Part shown: positions 6,983 through 15,550 of the stretch, piece after piece
Position numbering within the stretch: the first letter of the stretch is position 1
Layout of the letters: every line of letters starts with the position of its first letter
Assembly (NCBI GenBank): GCA_025966435.1
Contig: JAICRQ010000001.1
Coordinates: 1-29,106 of the forward strand
Reading direction: 5' to 3'
DNA from: Anaerolineales bacterium
GTDB taxonomy: Bacteria > Chloroflexota > Anaerolineae > Anaerolineales > Villigracilaceae
Length of the DNA stretch: 29,106 nt
Position numbers and translations under genes: made by a program
Notes under the pieces: model-generated
Databases searched by the model: none
What the model was told of the DNA's origin: nothing
The model's input: the letters and a program-made list of their open reading frames with translations, nothing else

Positions 6983-8428
6983 ATGCCATTGAAGATTCTT
7001 TTCATAAGCGCCGAAGTGGCACCGTTTGCCAAAGTGGGCGGGCTGGCAGACGTGGCTGGCTCACTGCCCAAAGCTCTGCGCGCGCTTGGTCACGATGTGC
7101 GTGTGGTCATGCCTGCCTATCCAAAGATAGAGGCGCAGGGACGCGCGGGTCAGATCCATTTCCGTGAGGGAGGCATGATCGTGCCCACGGGAGGAGGCGG
7201 CATCCCGGCAGGGATTTTCGAAGGCGTGCTGCCAGGCAGCGATGTACCCATCTATTTTGTCGCGCAGAACCATCTGTTTGACCGCCCGAATATCTACGGC
7301 TATAACGACGATGCTCATCGCTTCGCATTTTTCTCGCGCGCCGCGTTCGAACTGGCGAATGTGCTCGGCTGGAGACCCGATGTGCTCCACGCGCATGACT
7401 GGCATACCGCCCCCGCTGTACTGTGGCTGGCGACGGCGGGCCAGACAGACGACCGTTATCGGGGCATCCCCTCTGTTTTTACCATTCACAATCTGGCGCA
7501 TCAGGGCTTAACCAGTTGGGATGTGCTGAATTATCTCGCCGTCATCACGCATAGCCTCTGGAACGAACCTTACGGCACAGTGAACTTCATGGCGCGCGGC
7601 ATCTACCACGCCACCCTGATTAACACAGTCAGTCCGACCTACGGACGCGAGATCATGACCTGGGAAGGCGGCGCAGGTTTGCATGACCTGTTACGTCACC
7701 GCCACAACGATGTGCATGGCATTCTCAACGGCATGGACTACGACGTGTGGAACCCGCAAACCGACAAAAACCTGGCGCGTCCCTTCGACGCCGATCATCT
7801 TGCGGACCGAATCGAAAACAAGCGTGCGCTGCAACAAAAGCTGGGGCTGCCGCAGCGGGATGAAGTGCCGCTGCTCGGCATGGTGACGCGCCTCGATGGG
7901 CAGAAGGGCATCGATATTACCGGTCACGTTCTGCACTTGCTGTTGAACGGGGGCGCGGGCGAAGCGCAGTTTGTGGTCATTGGCAGCGGCGCACCCCACT
8001 ATGAGGATATGCTCCGCCATCTCGCGAGCTATCATCGAAATAAAATGCGCACAATCCTCGCCTACGCGCCAGACCTGGCGCCGCTCGTCTATGGCGGCAG
8101 CGACATGTTCCTGATGCCATCGCTCTTCGAGCCATGCGGGCTGGGACAGATGATCGCAATGCGTTATGGTAGCGTACCAGTCGTCCGCGCTACAGGCGGA
8201 CTGGCAGATACGGTCCGGGATGGTGTGACGGGTTTTGTTTTCGATGACTTCAGCGCCGAAGCGTTCTGGAACGCGATACGCGGCGCGATGTACATCTACA
8301 ACGTGGATCAGGAAAGCTGGCGGGCTATTCAGACGAATGGCATGACCACTGACTTCTCATGGCGCAACTCGGCACTGGGCTATCAGCAGCTCTACGAGAG
8401 AGCCATCGCGAAGATGGAAGGCTGGTAA
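6983..8428 (+). CDS. glgA: Glycogen synthase (ADP-glucose type, GT5)
   Basis: A 481-residue GT5 glycogen/starch synthase, the normal bacterial length. The N-terminus KILFISAEVAPFAKVGGLADV includes the KVGGL sugar-nucleotide loop at 17-21; HAHDWHTAP lies near 138-146; the C-terminal half carries MVTRLDGQKGIDI and the SLFEPCGLGQMIAMRYGSVPVV active-site segment with the conserved Glu, followed by ATGGLADTV. It extends alpha-1,4-glucan chains from ADP-glucose. No other glg gene is in the window. GGAG lies 13 nt before the ATG, a long spacing. It converges on the TGS-kinase gene with only 19 bp between stop codons and no clear terminator. Confidence 0.95.
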   Translation: MPLKILFISAEVAPFAKVGGLADVAGSLPKALRALGHDVRVVMPAYPKIEAQGRAGQIHFREGGMIVPTGGGGIPAGIFEGVLPGSDVPIYFVAQNHLFDRPNIYGYNDDAHRFAFFSRAAFELANVLGWRPDVLHAHDWHTAPAVLWLATAGQTDDRYRGIPSVFTIHNLAHQGLTSWDVLNYLAVITHSLWNEPYGTVNFMARGIYHATLINTVSPTYGREIMTWEGGAGLHDLLRHRHNDVHGILNGMDYDVWNPQTDKNLARPFDADHLADRIENKRALQQKLGLPQRDEVPLLGMVTRLDGQKGIDITGHVLHLLLNGGAGEAQFVVIGSGAPHYEDMLRHLASYHRNKMRTILAYAPDLAPLVYGGSDMFLMPSLFEPCGLGQMIAMRYGSVPVVRATGGLADTVRDGVTGFVFDDFSAEAFWNAIRGAMYIYNVDQESWRAIQTNGMTTDFSWRNSALGYQQLYERAIAKMEGW

Positions 8429-8447
8429 AAGATCAGAGACATAAATT

Positions 8448-10163
8448 CTATTTGTACGGCTCTTGTTCTTTCCAGATCGTAAAGTTCTGTAAAATTGACC
8501 CACCGATAAACTCTCGCATAATGGATGTGCCGGGGACAACGCTGGTATCCAAAGGTAAAAACCACTCTAAAAAAGCCAACAGGCGTTTTGCTTCGATGTA
8601 CTCTGGTGTGCCATATTGAACCTGCCTGAGCAGCGGTTCTGCAAAGGGCTTGAGGGCGGCAAGCTCATAAGCCAGGGCAGAATTGAACATCACGTTGGCA
8701 TTTTCCTGGAACGGGAAGATATGGCGTTTTTCCCCACGCCGCACGGATTCCCAGCGGGCGATGGTCTGGGCAGCGGTGTAGCCGCGCTCACGCGCGTCGC
8801 GCACGATACGGCGAATGAGGCGCGTGTCGGTTGTGGAGACGCGGTTATGGCGATCTAGGTTCAACTGGGTTAGCGCGGAGACGTAAATCCGAAACGCTTC
8901 GCCAGTGAGGTTCGCCGGGATGAGACGCGGGTCCAACCCATGAATTCCCTCCAGGATAAGAGGCTGCCCATCTCGCAGACGAATCAATTCGCCGTCTTCC
9001 CGCAAACCGGTCTTAAAGTTATATCTTGGTAGCTGAACTTCTTTCCCGCCAATAAGACCCTGCAAGTGGCCTGCAAGCAAGGGCAGGTCGAGCGCATCGA
9101 TGGATTCGAAATCGGGCTTGCCGTCTTCGCCGAGTGGTGTTTTGTCTCGCTCCAGAAAGTAATTATCGAGCTCGAGCGGAAACGGGGAAACGCCGAGCGC
9201 AAGCAATTGCACCGTGAGCCGCCGTGCGGTCGTGGTCTTGCCAGCAGAGGACGGTCCGGCGATCAAAACGATCCGCGAACGATCAAGTTGACTTACAACC
9301 TGATTGGCAATACGCGCCAGATTGTTTTCATGGAATGCCTCCGAGACCAATACCACCTGGTCGCTGCGCCCACCCTGGATGGCATTATTGAGCGCGCCCA
9401 CGTTTTCGATTCCCAGCTTGCTCAGCCAGTCGCCATATTGAAGGAAAGTACCCAACAGCTTGGGGTACTCCGGCATCGGCAAAAGCTCATTCGGTTTATG
9501 ACGACGCGGGTAGCGTAATGTAAAGCCCCCTTCTGCAAGCTCTAGATCGAACCATTTCAGATATCCCGTCGACGGCACCATGTAGCCGTGGTGATAGTCC
9601 ATGCGCTCGCCAAGGCGATAGAGAGTAAGATAATTTTTCTTACGATAACTCAGCAAACGGACTTTGTCTTCGTAGCCGCGTGAGTGAAAATAATCAATCG
9701 CTTCCTGGATGGGAATCTCCATCCGCTCGAACGGAAGATTAGACTCCACGAGTCCACGCATATGATCCTTGAGAGCGTCGATCTCCGCCTCAAATAATGG
9801 CTCGCGCCCTGTGATCTGACAGTAGAACCCGCCTGACGCAACAGAATGATCCACATAAAGGACCGCTTCCGGAAACAGCTCGTTGAACGCCATCTCGAGT
9901 AAAAACGTCAGCGAGCGGCGATAGATGCGCGCCCCGTCCGGGTCAGACATGGTCACAGGGATGACGCGTGATTCGATCGTGATGGGATACGTCAATTCAC
10001 GGAGGTCGCTGTTGACAATAGCGGCAACGACCTGCGCCTCCGATTCCAGGGTTTTTAGAAACTCACCTACTTTCGCCCCGCGCGGTCCCGACAGCACTCG
10101 CCCATCCGGTAATTGGATTTCGACCGACGAGCGCGGGGCGACCTGAGTAATTTTTTCAGTCAT
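8448..10163 (-). CDS. TGS/SAD-domain uridine kinase-like protein
   Basis: A 571-residue fusion. Residues about 12-75 form a TGS domain (VEIQLPDGRVL...VGEFL). Residues about 80-220 resemble the threonyl-tRNA synthetase second additional domain (FPEAVLYVDHSVASGGFY). From about 295 follows a phosphoribulokinase/uridine kinase domain with P-loop GPSSAGKTT at 303-311, LDNYFLER, and EGIHGLD. In the synthetase-like part the HxxxH editing pair is replaced (Arg83 and Phe87 by alignment), so this is not a tRNA editing site. Nucleoside or uridine phosphorylation is expected from the kinase domain but the physiological substrate of this family is unsettled. No good ribosome binding site precedes the ATG. 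Stop codon TAG at 8448-8450. Confidence 0.85.
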   Translation of the reverse strand: MTEKITQVAPRSSVEIQLPDGRVLSGPRGAKVGEFLKTLESEAQVVAAIVNSDLRELTYPITIESRVIPVTMSDPDGARIYRRSLTFLLEMAFNELFPEAVLYVDHSVASGGFYCQITGREPLFEAEIDALKDHMRGLVESNLPFERMEIPIQEAIDYFHSRGYEDKVRLLSYRKKNYLTLYRLGERMDYHHGYMVPSTGYLKWFDLELAEGGFTLRYPRRHKPNELLPMPEYPKLLGTFLQYGDWLSKLGIENVGALNNAIQGGRSDQVVLVSEAFHENNLARIANQVVSQLDRSRIVLIAGPSSAGKTTTARRLTVQLLALGVSPFPLELDNYFLERDKTPLGEDGKPDFESIDALDLPLLAGHLQGLIGGKEVQLPRYNFKTGLREDGELIRLRDGQPLILEGIHGLDPRLIPANLTGEAFRIYVSALTQLNLDRHNRVSTTDTRLIRRIVRDARERGYTAAQTIARWESVRRGEKRHIFPFQENANVMFNSALAYELAALKPFAEPLLRQVQYGTPEYIEAKRLLAFLEWFLPLDTSVVPGTSIMREFIGGSILQNFTIWKEQEPYK

Positions 10164-10185
10164 AATGTATCTTTCATAGAACTAT

Positions 10186-10291
10186 GTCGTTGCGAGCGCT
10201 CGCTGCGAAGCAATCTCAACGTACCTGCCAACAAACGATTTGAAAAAACAGGAGATTGCTTCGTCGTCGCTTCGATCCTTCTCGCAAGGAC
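10186..10291. repeat. REP/MITE-like imperfect inverted repeat
   Basis: Outer arms gtcgttgcgag (10186-10196) and ctcgcaaggac (10281-10291) match with one mismatch. Inner arms gaagcaatctc (10207-10217) and gagattgcttc (10252-10262) match perfectly. The wording (ttgcgag...gaagcaatctc) is that of a widespread bacterial intergenic repeat type. It ends one base from the panE stop codon. No transposase is present. Confidence 0.7.
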
Positions 10292-10292
10292 C

Positions 10293-11387
10293 TTAATTAG
10301 TTTGGATTTTTGCCAATAATTTCTCGGGCTTGCGAGCAAACTCATCCAAGGGAATTTCTTTTTTGGTCAACGCCATCAGAATCTCGGTCAGCGCTTTATT
10401 CACCGGGGTTGGCACGTTGCATCTTTTTCCGGCACGCACGACTTCTCCGTGTAAGTATTCCACTTCGCTTTTCCCGCGACCGGAGTGCAGATCAATATGA
10501 AAGGATGGCATTTTGGACCCGCGTCCCGCGCCTGCCGCACGTCCTAACAATGGTTTCGAAAGCCACAGCGGTAATTTTGTAGCAAAAGCTAACGCACGAA
10601 CGGGTGTACCCGGTAAATTTACCACTTTGAAACCCTGCGCGTCCATAACAGCCAGGCATTCCCGCAGCATTTCGATCTCGAGTTTGTATAAATCTCTGTT
10701 TGCAAAGACTTCGCCAGCCGTCATATCCAGGATCGCCGAGGTCGGATTCGCGATCAGGTTGGTCAGCATCTTGGACCATTTCATGCTATTTGCATCGTCA
10801 AACAACTCTGAATTGAGATATGCAGCATTGAATGTTTTGTTCAACTTTTCCGAGAGTGGATGTCCCTTTGCAATGCCGACGCCGCGCAGGCGCTCCAGCA
10901 CGATATCACCGGCGCCGCGCCGACCAATGGCGGTTGTCACAGTACCATAGATCACCTTGTCTTTTCCAAGCACGTCTGCAATGGCAGACTCATTCGACAC
11001 GCCATTCGACAGACAAAGGATAGGCGGCATCTTGTTTGCAAACGGTTTGATTCCCTCCAGTGCAGGAATGGTATCAAAAGACTTGAGAGCAAATAAAGCT
11101 ACATCAAAGGGTCCGTAGCGAAGCGCATCCTCCAGGGTAGAAACGATCACAAATGAAGCCGGGTCCACGCGTGATGAAGTTTTTGTTTGTCGCTGTGTAT
11201 CGAGTGTTAAGTCCAGCCGCAGACCGCGCTGTCGCAATTCTTCCACCGCTTTAGGCCGCTCCACAAATACGACCTGCTGCCCGGCAAGAGCGAGGCTGCC
11301 ACCGAAATATGTCCCAATGGCACCCGCGCCAAAGACAAGCACTTTAAGTTTGCCGTTGAGATGGCTGGCTGATTCAGAAAGAGCCAT
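10293..11387 (-). CDS. panE: 2-dehydropantoate 2-reductase (ketopantoate reductase)
   Basis: A 364-residue ketopantoate reductase-family protein. The dinucleotide motif VFGAGAIGTYFGG has its glycines at 20-25; ALKSFDT (100-106) matches the NADP-side lysine region; KWSKMLTNLIANPTSA (203-218) carries the catalytic Lys206 with Asn210 and Asn214; SGRGKSEVEYLHG contributes the substrate Glu. The usual role is NADPH reduction of ketopantoate to pantoate for CoA synthesis. At 364 residues it is longer than the roughly 300-residue E. coli enzyme, and paralogues of this family act on other 2-keto acids, so the symbol is probable, not certain. Its ATG lies 2 bp after the histidine phosphatase stop codon, indicating coupled translation. 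Confidence 0.82.
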   Translation of the reverse strand: MALSESASHLNGKLKVLVFGAGAIGTYFGGSLALAGQQVVFVERPKAVEELRQRGLRLDLTLDTQRQTKTSSRVDPASFVIVSTLEDALRYGPFDVALFALKSFDTIPALEGIKPFANKMPPILCLSNGVSNESAIADVLGKDKVIYGTVTTAIGRRGAGDIVLERLRGVGIAKGHPLSEKLNKTFNAAYLNSELFDDANSMKWSKMLTNLIANPTSAILDMTAGEVFANRDLYKLEIEMLRECLAVMDAQGFKVVNLPGTPVRALAFATKLPLWLSKPLLGRAAGAGRGSKMPSFHIDLHSGRGKSEVEYLHGEVVRAGKRCNVPTPVNKALTEILMALTKKEIPLDEFARKPEKLLAKIQTN

Positions 11388-11389
11388 CT

Positions 11390-12055
11390 TTACTCAGGCT
11401 GGAACGGTTGAAATTGCCAGCGTTCATTCAGATGGGCGCGGTCATTCAATGCCTCGATCGCCCAGCGGTGCTGATAGGGATAATAAACCACCCGCGCGAA
11501 GGCGGTGTTATCGAAACGAAAGCGCACACCGGAGGGGTCGACATGAGGAGCAACCCCAATAATCGCGTGCATCAATTGATTGAGCAAACCACCATGCGAA
11601 ACGATGAGGTAGCTCCCGGGTGGACGGCGCAGGAGGCTATGCAATGCCTGCCCCGCCCGGAGGAAGAGCGCCCAGTCTCCTTCTCCCTCACCACCGATGG
11701 AGTCGTAAGGAGTGACGTAAGGAGGCTGCGGCCGCTTCCGCACTTCTTCCGCGGTCAGCCCTGCTATCTCGCCGATGTGACGTTCGAGCAGGATGTGATC
11801 AATTTCGACTGGAGTACCCACCGCCGAAGCGATGATCTCCGCCGTCTCTTTCGCGCGGACGAGGGGGCTGGCAAGGATTAAATCGAATTTCATCTTTTCT
11901 GATTTCCAACGTGCTGCCAACGCCCGTGCCTGGGCGCGCCCCTTTTCGGTCAGCTCATAGTCCGATTGACCCTGCCAGCGCGACTGTGCATTGCCAATCG
12001 ACTCGCCATGGCGCACGAATACAAAGTGATAGATGGGTTTCGCTTTTGCGCTCAC
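11390..12055 (-). CDS. Histidine phosphatase family protein (phosphoglycerate mutase-like)
   Basis: A 221-residue member of the branch 1 histidine phosphatase superfamily. RHGES (15-19) contains the phosphorylated His16, with Arg15 and the later SHGG (His154) completing the phosphate pocket, and Glu91 the likely acid. DYELTEKGRAQARALA and SPLVRAKETAEII are standard. Its substrate could be a sugar phosphate, a cofactor precursor or a phosphoglycerate; sequence does not decide. The ATG overlaps the stop of the upstream glycosyltransferase by 4 bp (ATGA), and panE follows after 2 bp, so the three are one transcript. Association with a glycosyltransferase makes a sugar-phosphate substrate a reasonable guess. 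Confidence 0.85.
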   Translation of the reverse strand: MSAKAKPIYHFVFVRHGESIGNAQSRWQGQSDYELTEKGRAQARALAARWKSEKMKFDLILASPLVRAKETAEIIASAVGTPVEIDHILLERHIGEIAGLTAEEVRKRPQPPYVTPYDSIGGEGEGDWALFLRAGQALHSLLRRPPGSYLIVSHGGLLNQLMHAIIGVAPHVDPSGVRFRFDNTAFARVVYYPYQHRWAIEALNDRAHLNERWQFQPFQPE

Positions 12056-12996
12056 TTTTCTCTCTTCTTAAGCAGATAGACCGGTCTCCGTTTGACTTCC
12101 TGAAAAATATAACCAACGTAGACGCCAATAAAACCCAGCAGAATCATAACCATGCCCCCGATCACGAGCATCACAGACATCAGCGAGCTCCAGCCCGGCA
12201 CCAGCTCAGAAGAGCGTCCCGTGAGCCAGAACGAAAGCACATAAAGGATTTGACCCGCCGCGAGGCAGAGCAAGATTCCGCCTGCGGTCATGCCTAAATA
12301 AAGGGGCATGAGCGAAAACGAAAAGATCGCGTCCATCGCCAGGCGGAACATTTTGCCAAACGAGTATTTTGATTTGCCCGCCACACGGCTCGTCTCATGA
12401 TAGGGCAGAATCACGCTGCGGTAGCCCATCCAGGAAATCATGCCGCGCAAAAAGCGGTGATATTCAGGCATCGACTTCAATGCTTCTACAGCCTGACGGC
12501 TCAGCCCGCGAAAATCCGCCGCTCCCGGTTCCATACGCGTACCACTGATGGTCTTGATCAACTTATAAAACCCTGACGAGGTGAGCTGTTTGAAGGAAAG
12601 ACCTTGCCCCTCTTCAATACGTTGTGTCTGCACAATGTCATATCCCTGCTCAAACAGGGCAATCATCTGTGGGATCATCTCTGGCGGGTGCTGACCATCC
12701 CCGTCCAGAGAAATCACAAAGTCACCATTTGAGGCATCCAGTCCGGCTGTTAGCGCTGCTTGATGACCAAAGTTCCGTGCAAATTCCAGCACGATGATGC
12801 GTGGATCACGTCCTGCCAGGGCGTTGAGAGAATCTACAGTACTGTCTTGAGAGCCATCGTCTATGTAATAGATTGTGAACTTGTAGGGTAAACAGTCAAT
12901 GGCGTTCGCGATAGTTGCATAGGTCTGTTCAACGACCCCCGCCTCGTTGTACACTGGAATCACGAGATCGATTTTGAGCTGACCTTCTTGAGACAT
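12052..12996 (-). CDS. Polyprenyl-phosphate glycosyltransferase, GT2 (GtrB/DPM1-like)
   Basis: A 314-residue GT2 enzyme. The GT-A domain covers about 1-225, with LVIPVYNEAG (11-20), YYIDDGSQD (43-51) and the metal-binding DGDGQHPPE at 98-106. Two C-terminal membrane segments lie at about 232-260 and 267-300. This domain plan belongs to enzymes that transfer a sugar from a nucleotide donor to undecaprenyl or dolichyl phosphate at the cytoplasmic membrane. The sugar is unknown. No ribosome binding site is present; a TAGAAT box ends 7 nt before the ATG, suggesting a leaderless message. It heads a transcript with the histidine phosphatase and panE. Confidence 0.9.
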   Translation of the reverse strand: MSQEGQLKIDLVIPVYNEAGVVEQTYATIANAIDCLPYKFTIYYIDDGSQDSTVDSLNALAGRDPRIIVLEFARNFGHQAALTAGLDASNGDFVISLDGDGQHPPEMIPQMIALFEQGYDIVQTQRIEEGQGLSFKQLTSSGFYKLIKTISGTRMEPGAADFRGLSRQAVEALKSMPEYHRFLRGMISWMGYRSVILPYHETSRVAGKSKYSFGKMFRLAMDAIFSFSLMPLYLGMTAGGILLCLAAGQILYVLSFWLTGRSSELVPGWSSLMSVMLVIGGMVMILLGFIGVYVGYIFQEVKRRPVYLLKKREK

Positions 12997-13003
12997 TGGA
13001 AGA

Positions 13004-13034
13004 ATTCTACCCTAAACGTAGGTCGGATTGGCAA
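13004..13034 (-). promoter_or_regulatory. Candidate leaderless promoter of the GtrB-like glycosyltransferase
   Basis: Minus-strand TTGCCA (13034-13029), a 19-bp spacer and TAGAAT (13009-13004), followed by 7 nt and the ATG at 12996. The -35 box lies inside the palindromic repeat 13017-13072. Confidence 0.45.
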
Positions 13035-13072
13035 CACCTGCACTGCGTTCTGGTGCAAGTGTCCGACTTACG
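13017..13072. repeat. Palindromic REP-like intergenic element
   Basis: Arms cgtaggtcgga (13017-13027) and tccgacttacg (13062-13072) pair with a single G-U. Inner arms acacctgcac and gtgcaagtgt extend the hairpin. It fills most of the 90-bp gap between the WecE-like gene and the GtrB-like gene. Confidence 0.65.
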
Positions 13073-13086
13073 CAAGCAAAGAAAAA

Positions 13087-14226
13087 CTAAAACGGAAATG
13101 TCTGGAGCGAATCAATCACCTGCTCCTGCTCGGCACGGGTTAGCGCGTTATGAAAAGGCAGTCGGACTAACTGATCGCTCACACATTCTGTGATCGGGCA
13201 ATCGCTACTCCTACCCCCAAAACGTTGCCCCATGTCAGAGAGATGCAACGGCAAATAGTGGAACACGCTATACACGCCACGCTCACGCAAATAGGCAATC
13301 AACCGTTGCCGAAGATCAAGAGTAGGCATCAGGAGATAAAACATATGATAAGACTGGTCGCAGTGCTCAGGGACATACGGCAGTCGCACATCATGAGCCT
13401 GCGCCCAATCTTTGAGACCTGTGGCATATAGTTCCCAAACCTGCCTGCGGTGCAGCTGAATTTTCTCGCGCTGCTCCAGTTGCGCAAGCAGGAACGCCGC
13501 CAGGATATCAGACGGCAGATACGAAGAGCCGATATCCACCCATGTATATTTATCTACCTGCCCGCGAAAGAAGCGTGAGCGATTTGTCCCTTTCTCGCGG
13601 ATGATCTCCGCGCGTTCCGCCAGGTCAGGATCGTTGATGAGCAGTGCGCCGCCTTCTCCGCTCGTAAAGTTTTTGGTTTCATGGAAGGATTGCGAAGCCA
13701 TGGACCCGAACGTACCCAGATACTTCTCGCGGTATTTTCCAAAGAGTCCATGAGCATTGTCTTCTACGACAGAGATATCGTAATGTTTGGCAATCTCCAT
13801 AATGGAATCCATCTCGCAGCCGACGCCAGCATAATGTACGGGGACAATCGCCTTAGTCTTGGACGTGATCGCGTTTTCGAGTTTTGACTCGTCCAGATTA
13901 AGCGTGTCGGGCCGAATGTCTATAAAGACAGGTGTGGCGCCGCGCAGCACAAACGCATTCACCGTGGAAACAAACGTAAAATCCGGGATGATGACTTCAT
14001 CGCCGGGCTGGACGTCCAGCAGAATCGCAGACATCTCCAGGGCATGTGTGCAGGAAGTCGTCAGTAAAGCTTTTGGGACACCAAGCTCTTTTTCCAAAAA
14101 GGCATGAGATCTCTTCGTAAACGGTCCATCACCGGAGATGTGCCCATTTTCAACAGCCTGTCTCATATATTCGAATTCATTTCCTACCAGGGTAGGACGA
14201 TTGAAATCTACTTTGATTTCAGTCAT
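13087..14226 (-). CDS. wecE: dTDP-4-amino-4,6-dideoxygalactose transaminase (DegT/DnrJ/EryC1 family)
   Basis: A 379-residue sugar aminotransferase, matching WecE/RffA in length. The PLP lysine is Lys185 in SFHETKNFTSGEGGAL; VVEDNAHG (153-160) carries the pyridine-nitrogen aspartate; TTSCTHALEMSA (56-67) is the phosphate-binding segment; PDFTFVSTVNAFVLRGATPVF is typical. The family transfers an amino group from glutamate to dTDP-4-keto-6-deoxy-D-glucose. The rmlA and rmlB genes needed for that substrate are not in the window. AAGGA lies 7 nt before the ATG. It is the last gene of a run starting with the GT2 gene at 16458, 3 bp after the methyltransferase, and is followed by a palindromic repeat. 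Confidence 0.87.
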   Translation of the reverse strand: MTEIKVDFNRPTLVGNEFEYMRQAVENGHISGDGPFTKRSHAFLEKELGVPKALLTTSCTHALEMSAILLDVQPGDEVIIPDFTFVSTVNAFVLRGATPVFIDIRPDTLNLDESKLENAITSKTKAIVPVHYAGVGCEMDSIMEIAKHYDISVVEDNAHGLFGKYREKYLGTFGSMASQSFHETKNFTSGEGGALLINDPDLAERAEIIREKGTNRSRFFRGQVDKYTWVDIGSSYLPSDILAAFLLAQLEQREKIQLHRRQVWELYATGLKDWAQAHDVRLPYVPEHCDQSYHMFYLLMPTLDLRQRLIAYLRERGVYSVFHYLPLHLSDMGQRFGGRSSDCPITECVSDQLVRLPFHNALTRAEQEQVIDSLQTFPF

Positions 14227-14229
14227 GCA

Positions 14230-14853
14230 CTAATCCTTGCGGATGAGAAGTGTGAAGTCATAAAGATGGTAATCATGCAGGAGGGCAACATTTTTCGAGA
14301 AGTTTAGTTTGCAGTAATCGAAGAGGAACAGGGGATCCGCATAGTACAAGTCTGAGCGCATCTTATCGGCGTCGGAATACTTAGTGAGAAAGTTGCTGGA
14401 AAAGCCACGCTGACTGAGCCGGTTGAATTCGTTTAGTACATTTAGCACATATTCGGTCCACGTTTCAAAGGACTGTTCGCCGCGAAAGTTAAAGATGCCG
14501 CTCGCCACTACGTAATCGCAGACGGGTAACTGTGACTTATCTGTAAAAAATGTACGACGGGGCTTGTCCCGGTGCGCCTGGTGGGCTGTTTCAATAGCGC
14601 TCTCGAGTATGTCGTAACCGTAGTAATCGGCGTCAAAACCATTGCCTGCCAGATAATCTGCCAGCGCACCGTAACCACAGCCGTAATCCAAAATCGAGAA
14701 GGAGTTGGATTCAACGACTTTCAGAAGCTGGTCAAAGCGGACGTTCTGTGAGGTTTCCGAGTTCCAGTCCGAGCCGCGCGGGGAAGCGCCATGCTCTCGA
14801 ATTCGTTTATCGAAATACGATTTCACATGATCCAGGTTGGGGTGGTCAGACAT
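14230..14853 (-). CDS. Class I SAM-dependent methyltransferase
   Basis: A 207-residue methyltransferase. Motif I is ILDYGCGYG at 54-62; YYGYDILESAIETA about 20 residues later supplies the acidic residue that binds the SAM ribose. The C-terminal part (SQRGFSSNFLTKYSD, RSDLYYADP, LHDYHLYDFTLLIRK) is typical of small methyltransferases found beside WbqC-type proteins. The substrate is unknown; the setting suggests O- or N-methylation of a sugar or its substituent. AAAGGAAG precedes the ATG. It overlaps the end of the WbqC gene by 8 bp and is followed 3 bp later by the aminotransferase. Confidence 0.82.
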   Translation of the reverse strand: MSDHPNLDHVKSYFDKRIREHGASPRGSDWNSETSQNVRFDQLLKVVESNSFSILDYGCGYGALADYLAGNGFDADYYGYDILESAIETAHQAHRDKPRRTFFTDKSQLPVCDYVVASGIFNFRGEQSFETWTEYVLNVLNEFNRLSQRGFSSNFLTKYSDADKMRSDLYYADPLFLFDYCKLNFSKNVALLHDYHLYDFTLLIRKD

Positions 14854-15550
14854 GACTTCCTTTGAATATGTATCGAGGTGCTTCCGATCCTGTCATAAAA
14901 AGGAGATCCAAAACACTTACGTAGGGATCAAATGGCGGGTAAAGTTGTGAATACTCCGGATAATCGTATTGCATATATTCCAGTGTAATTCCGGATTTGT
15001 CAAATTTCTCCTGTTCGACGTAATCCTGCGCCGACGGACCGCTAATATAATGCGTCGCTCCTACAGCCTGGAGGATTTGAATCAGCCGATCTGTTTTTTG
15101 TCCGTTAATTCCGCCGATCTCGGAGGATCGCATAAAACGTGTGTGGGTGTTTCCCAGCTCACGTGCCAGTGCAACGGTGAAATCAATGGTGAAATCTGCG
15201 AGGAACTCATCATGACGTTGAAAGAATGTCTCGAGCAAAGGCAGGTACTGCTCAAAATGAGGCGCTTTTGAATACGACTGCTGGATGGCTTTTAGATGGA
15301 TCTCGTTCCAGGGTGTTTCCCAGACGATCCGGATTTGGTGGATGGGAATATTTTGAGTCTGCGCCCCGCGACTATACACCGGAATCGTGAGCCATTGTTT
15401 GCCATGCGGCGTCTTGATCTGATTACGGTTGCGCCAGCCGCGCTTATCGTACTGCACGTCATCGTAAAAAACAAACAGATCCGCCCGCTGGATCTGATCG
15501 AACACACCACGCCATGGAATATAAGATGGTTGGAGAATGACGACATTCAT
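14846..15550 (-). CDS. WbqC family protein
   Basis: A 234-residue WbqC-family protein. The hallmark N-terminus VVILQPSYIPWRGVFDQIQRADLFVFYDDVQYDKRGWRNRNQIKT is clear; WLTIPV and the C-terminal PFDPYVSVLDLLFMTG are also family traits. WbqC proteins recur in O-antigen and glycolipid gene clusters with sugar aminotransferases, and a role in modifying amino-sugars has been suggested by that context; I know of no reaction that I can assign with confidence. The start overlaps the preceding glycosyltransferase by 4 bp (ATGA) and the end overlaps the methyltransferase by 8 bp, so expression is tightly coupled. Confidence 0.87.
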   Translation of the reverse strand: MNVVILQPSYIPWRGVFDQIQRADLFVFYDDVQYDKRGWRNRNQIKTPHGKQWLTIPVYSRGAQTQNIPIHQIRIVWETPWNEIHLKAIQQSYSKAPHFEQYLPLLETFFQRHDEFLADFTIDFTVALARELGNTHTRFMRSSEIGGINGQKTDRLIQILQAVGATHYISGPSAQDYVEQEKFDKSGITLEYMQYDYPEYSQLYPPFDPYVSVLDLLFMTGSEAPRYIFKGSHV

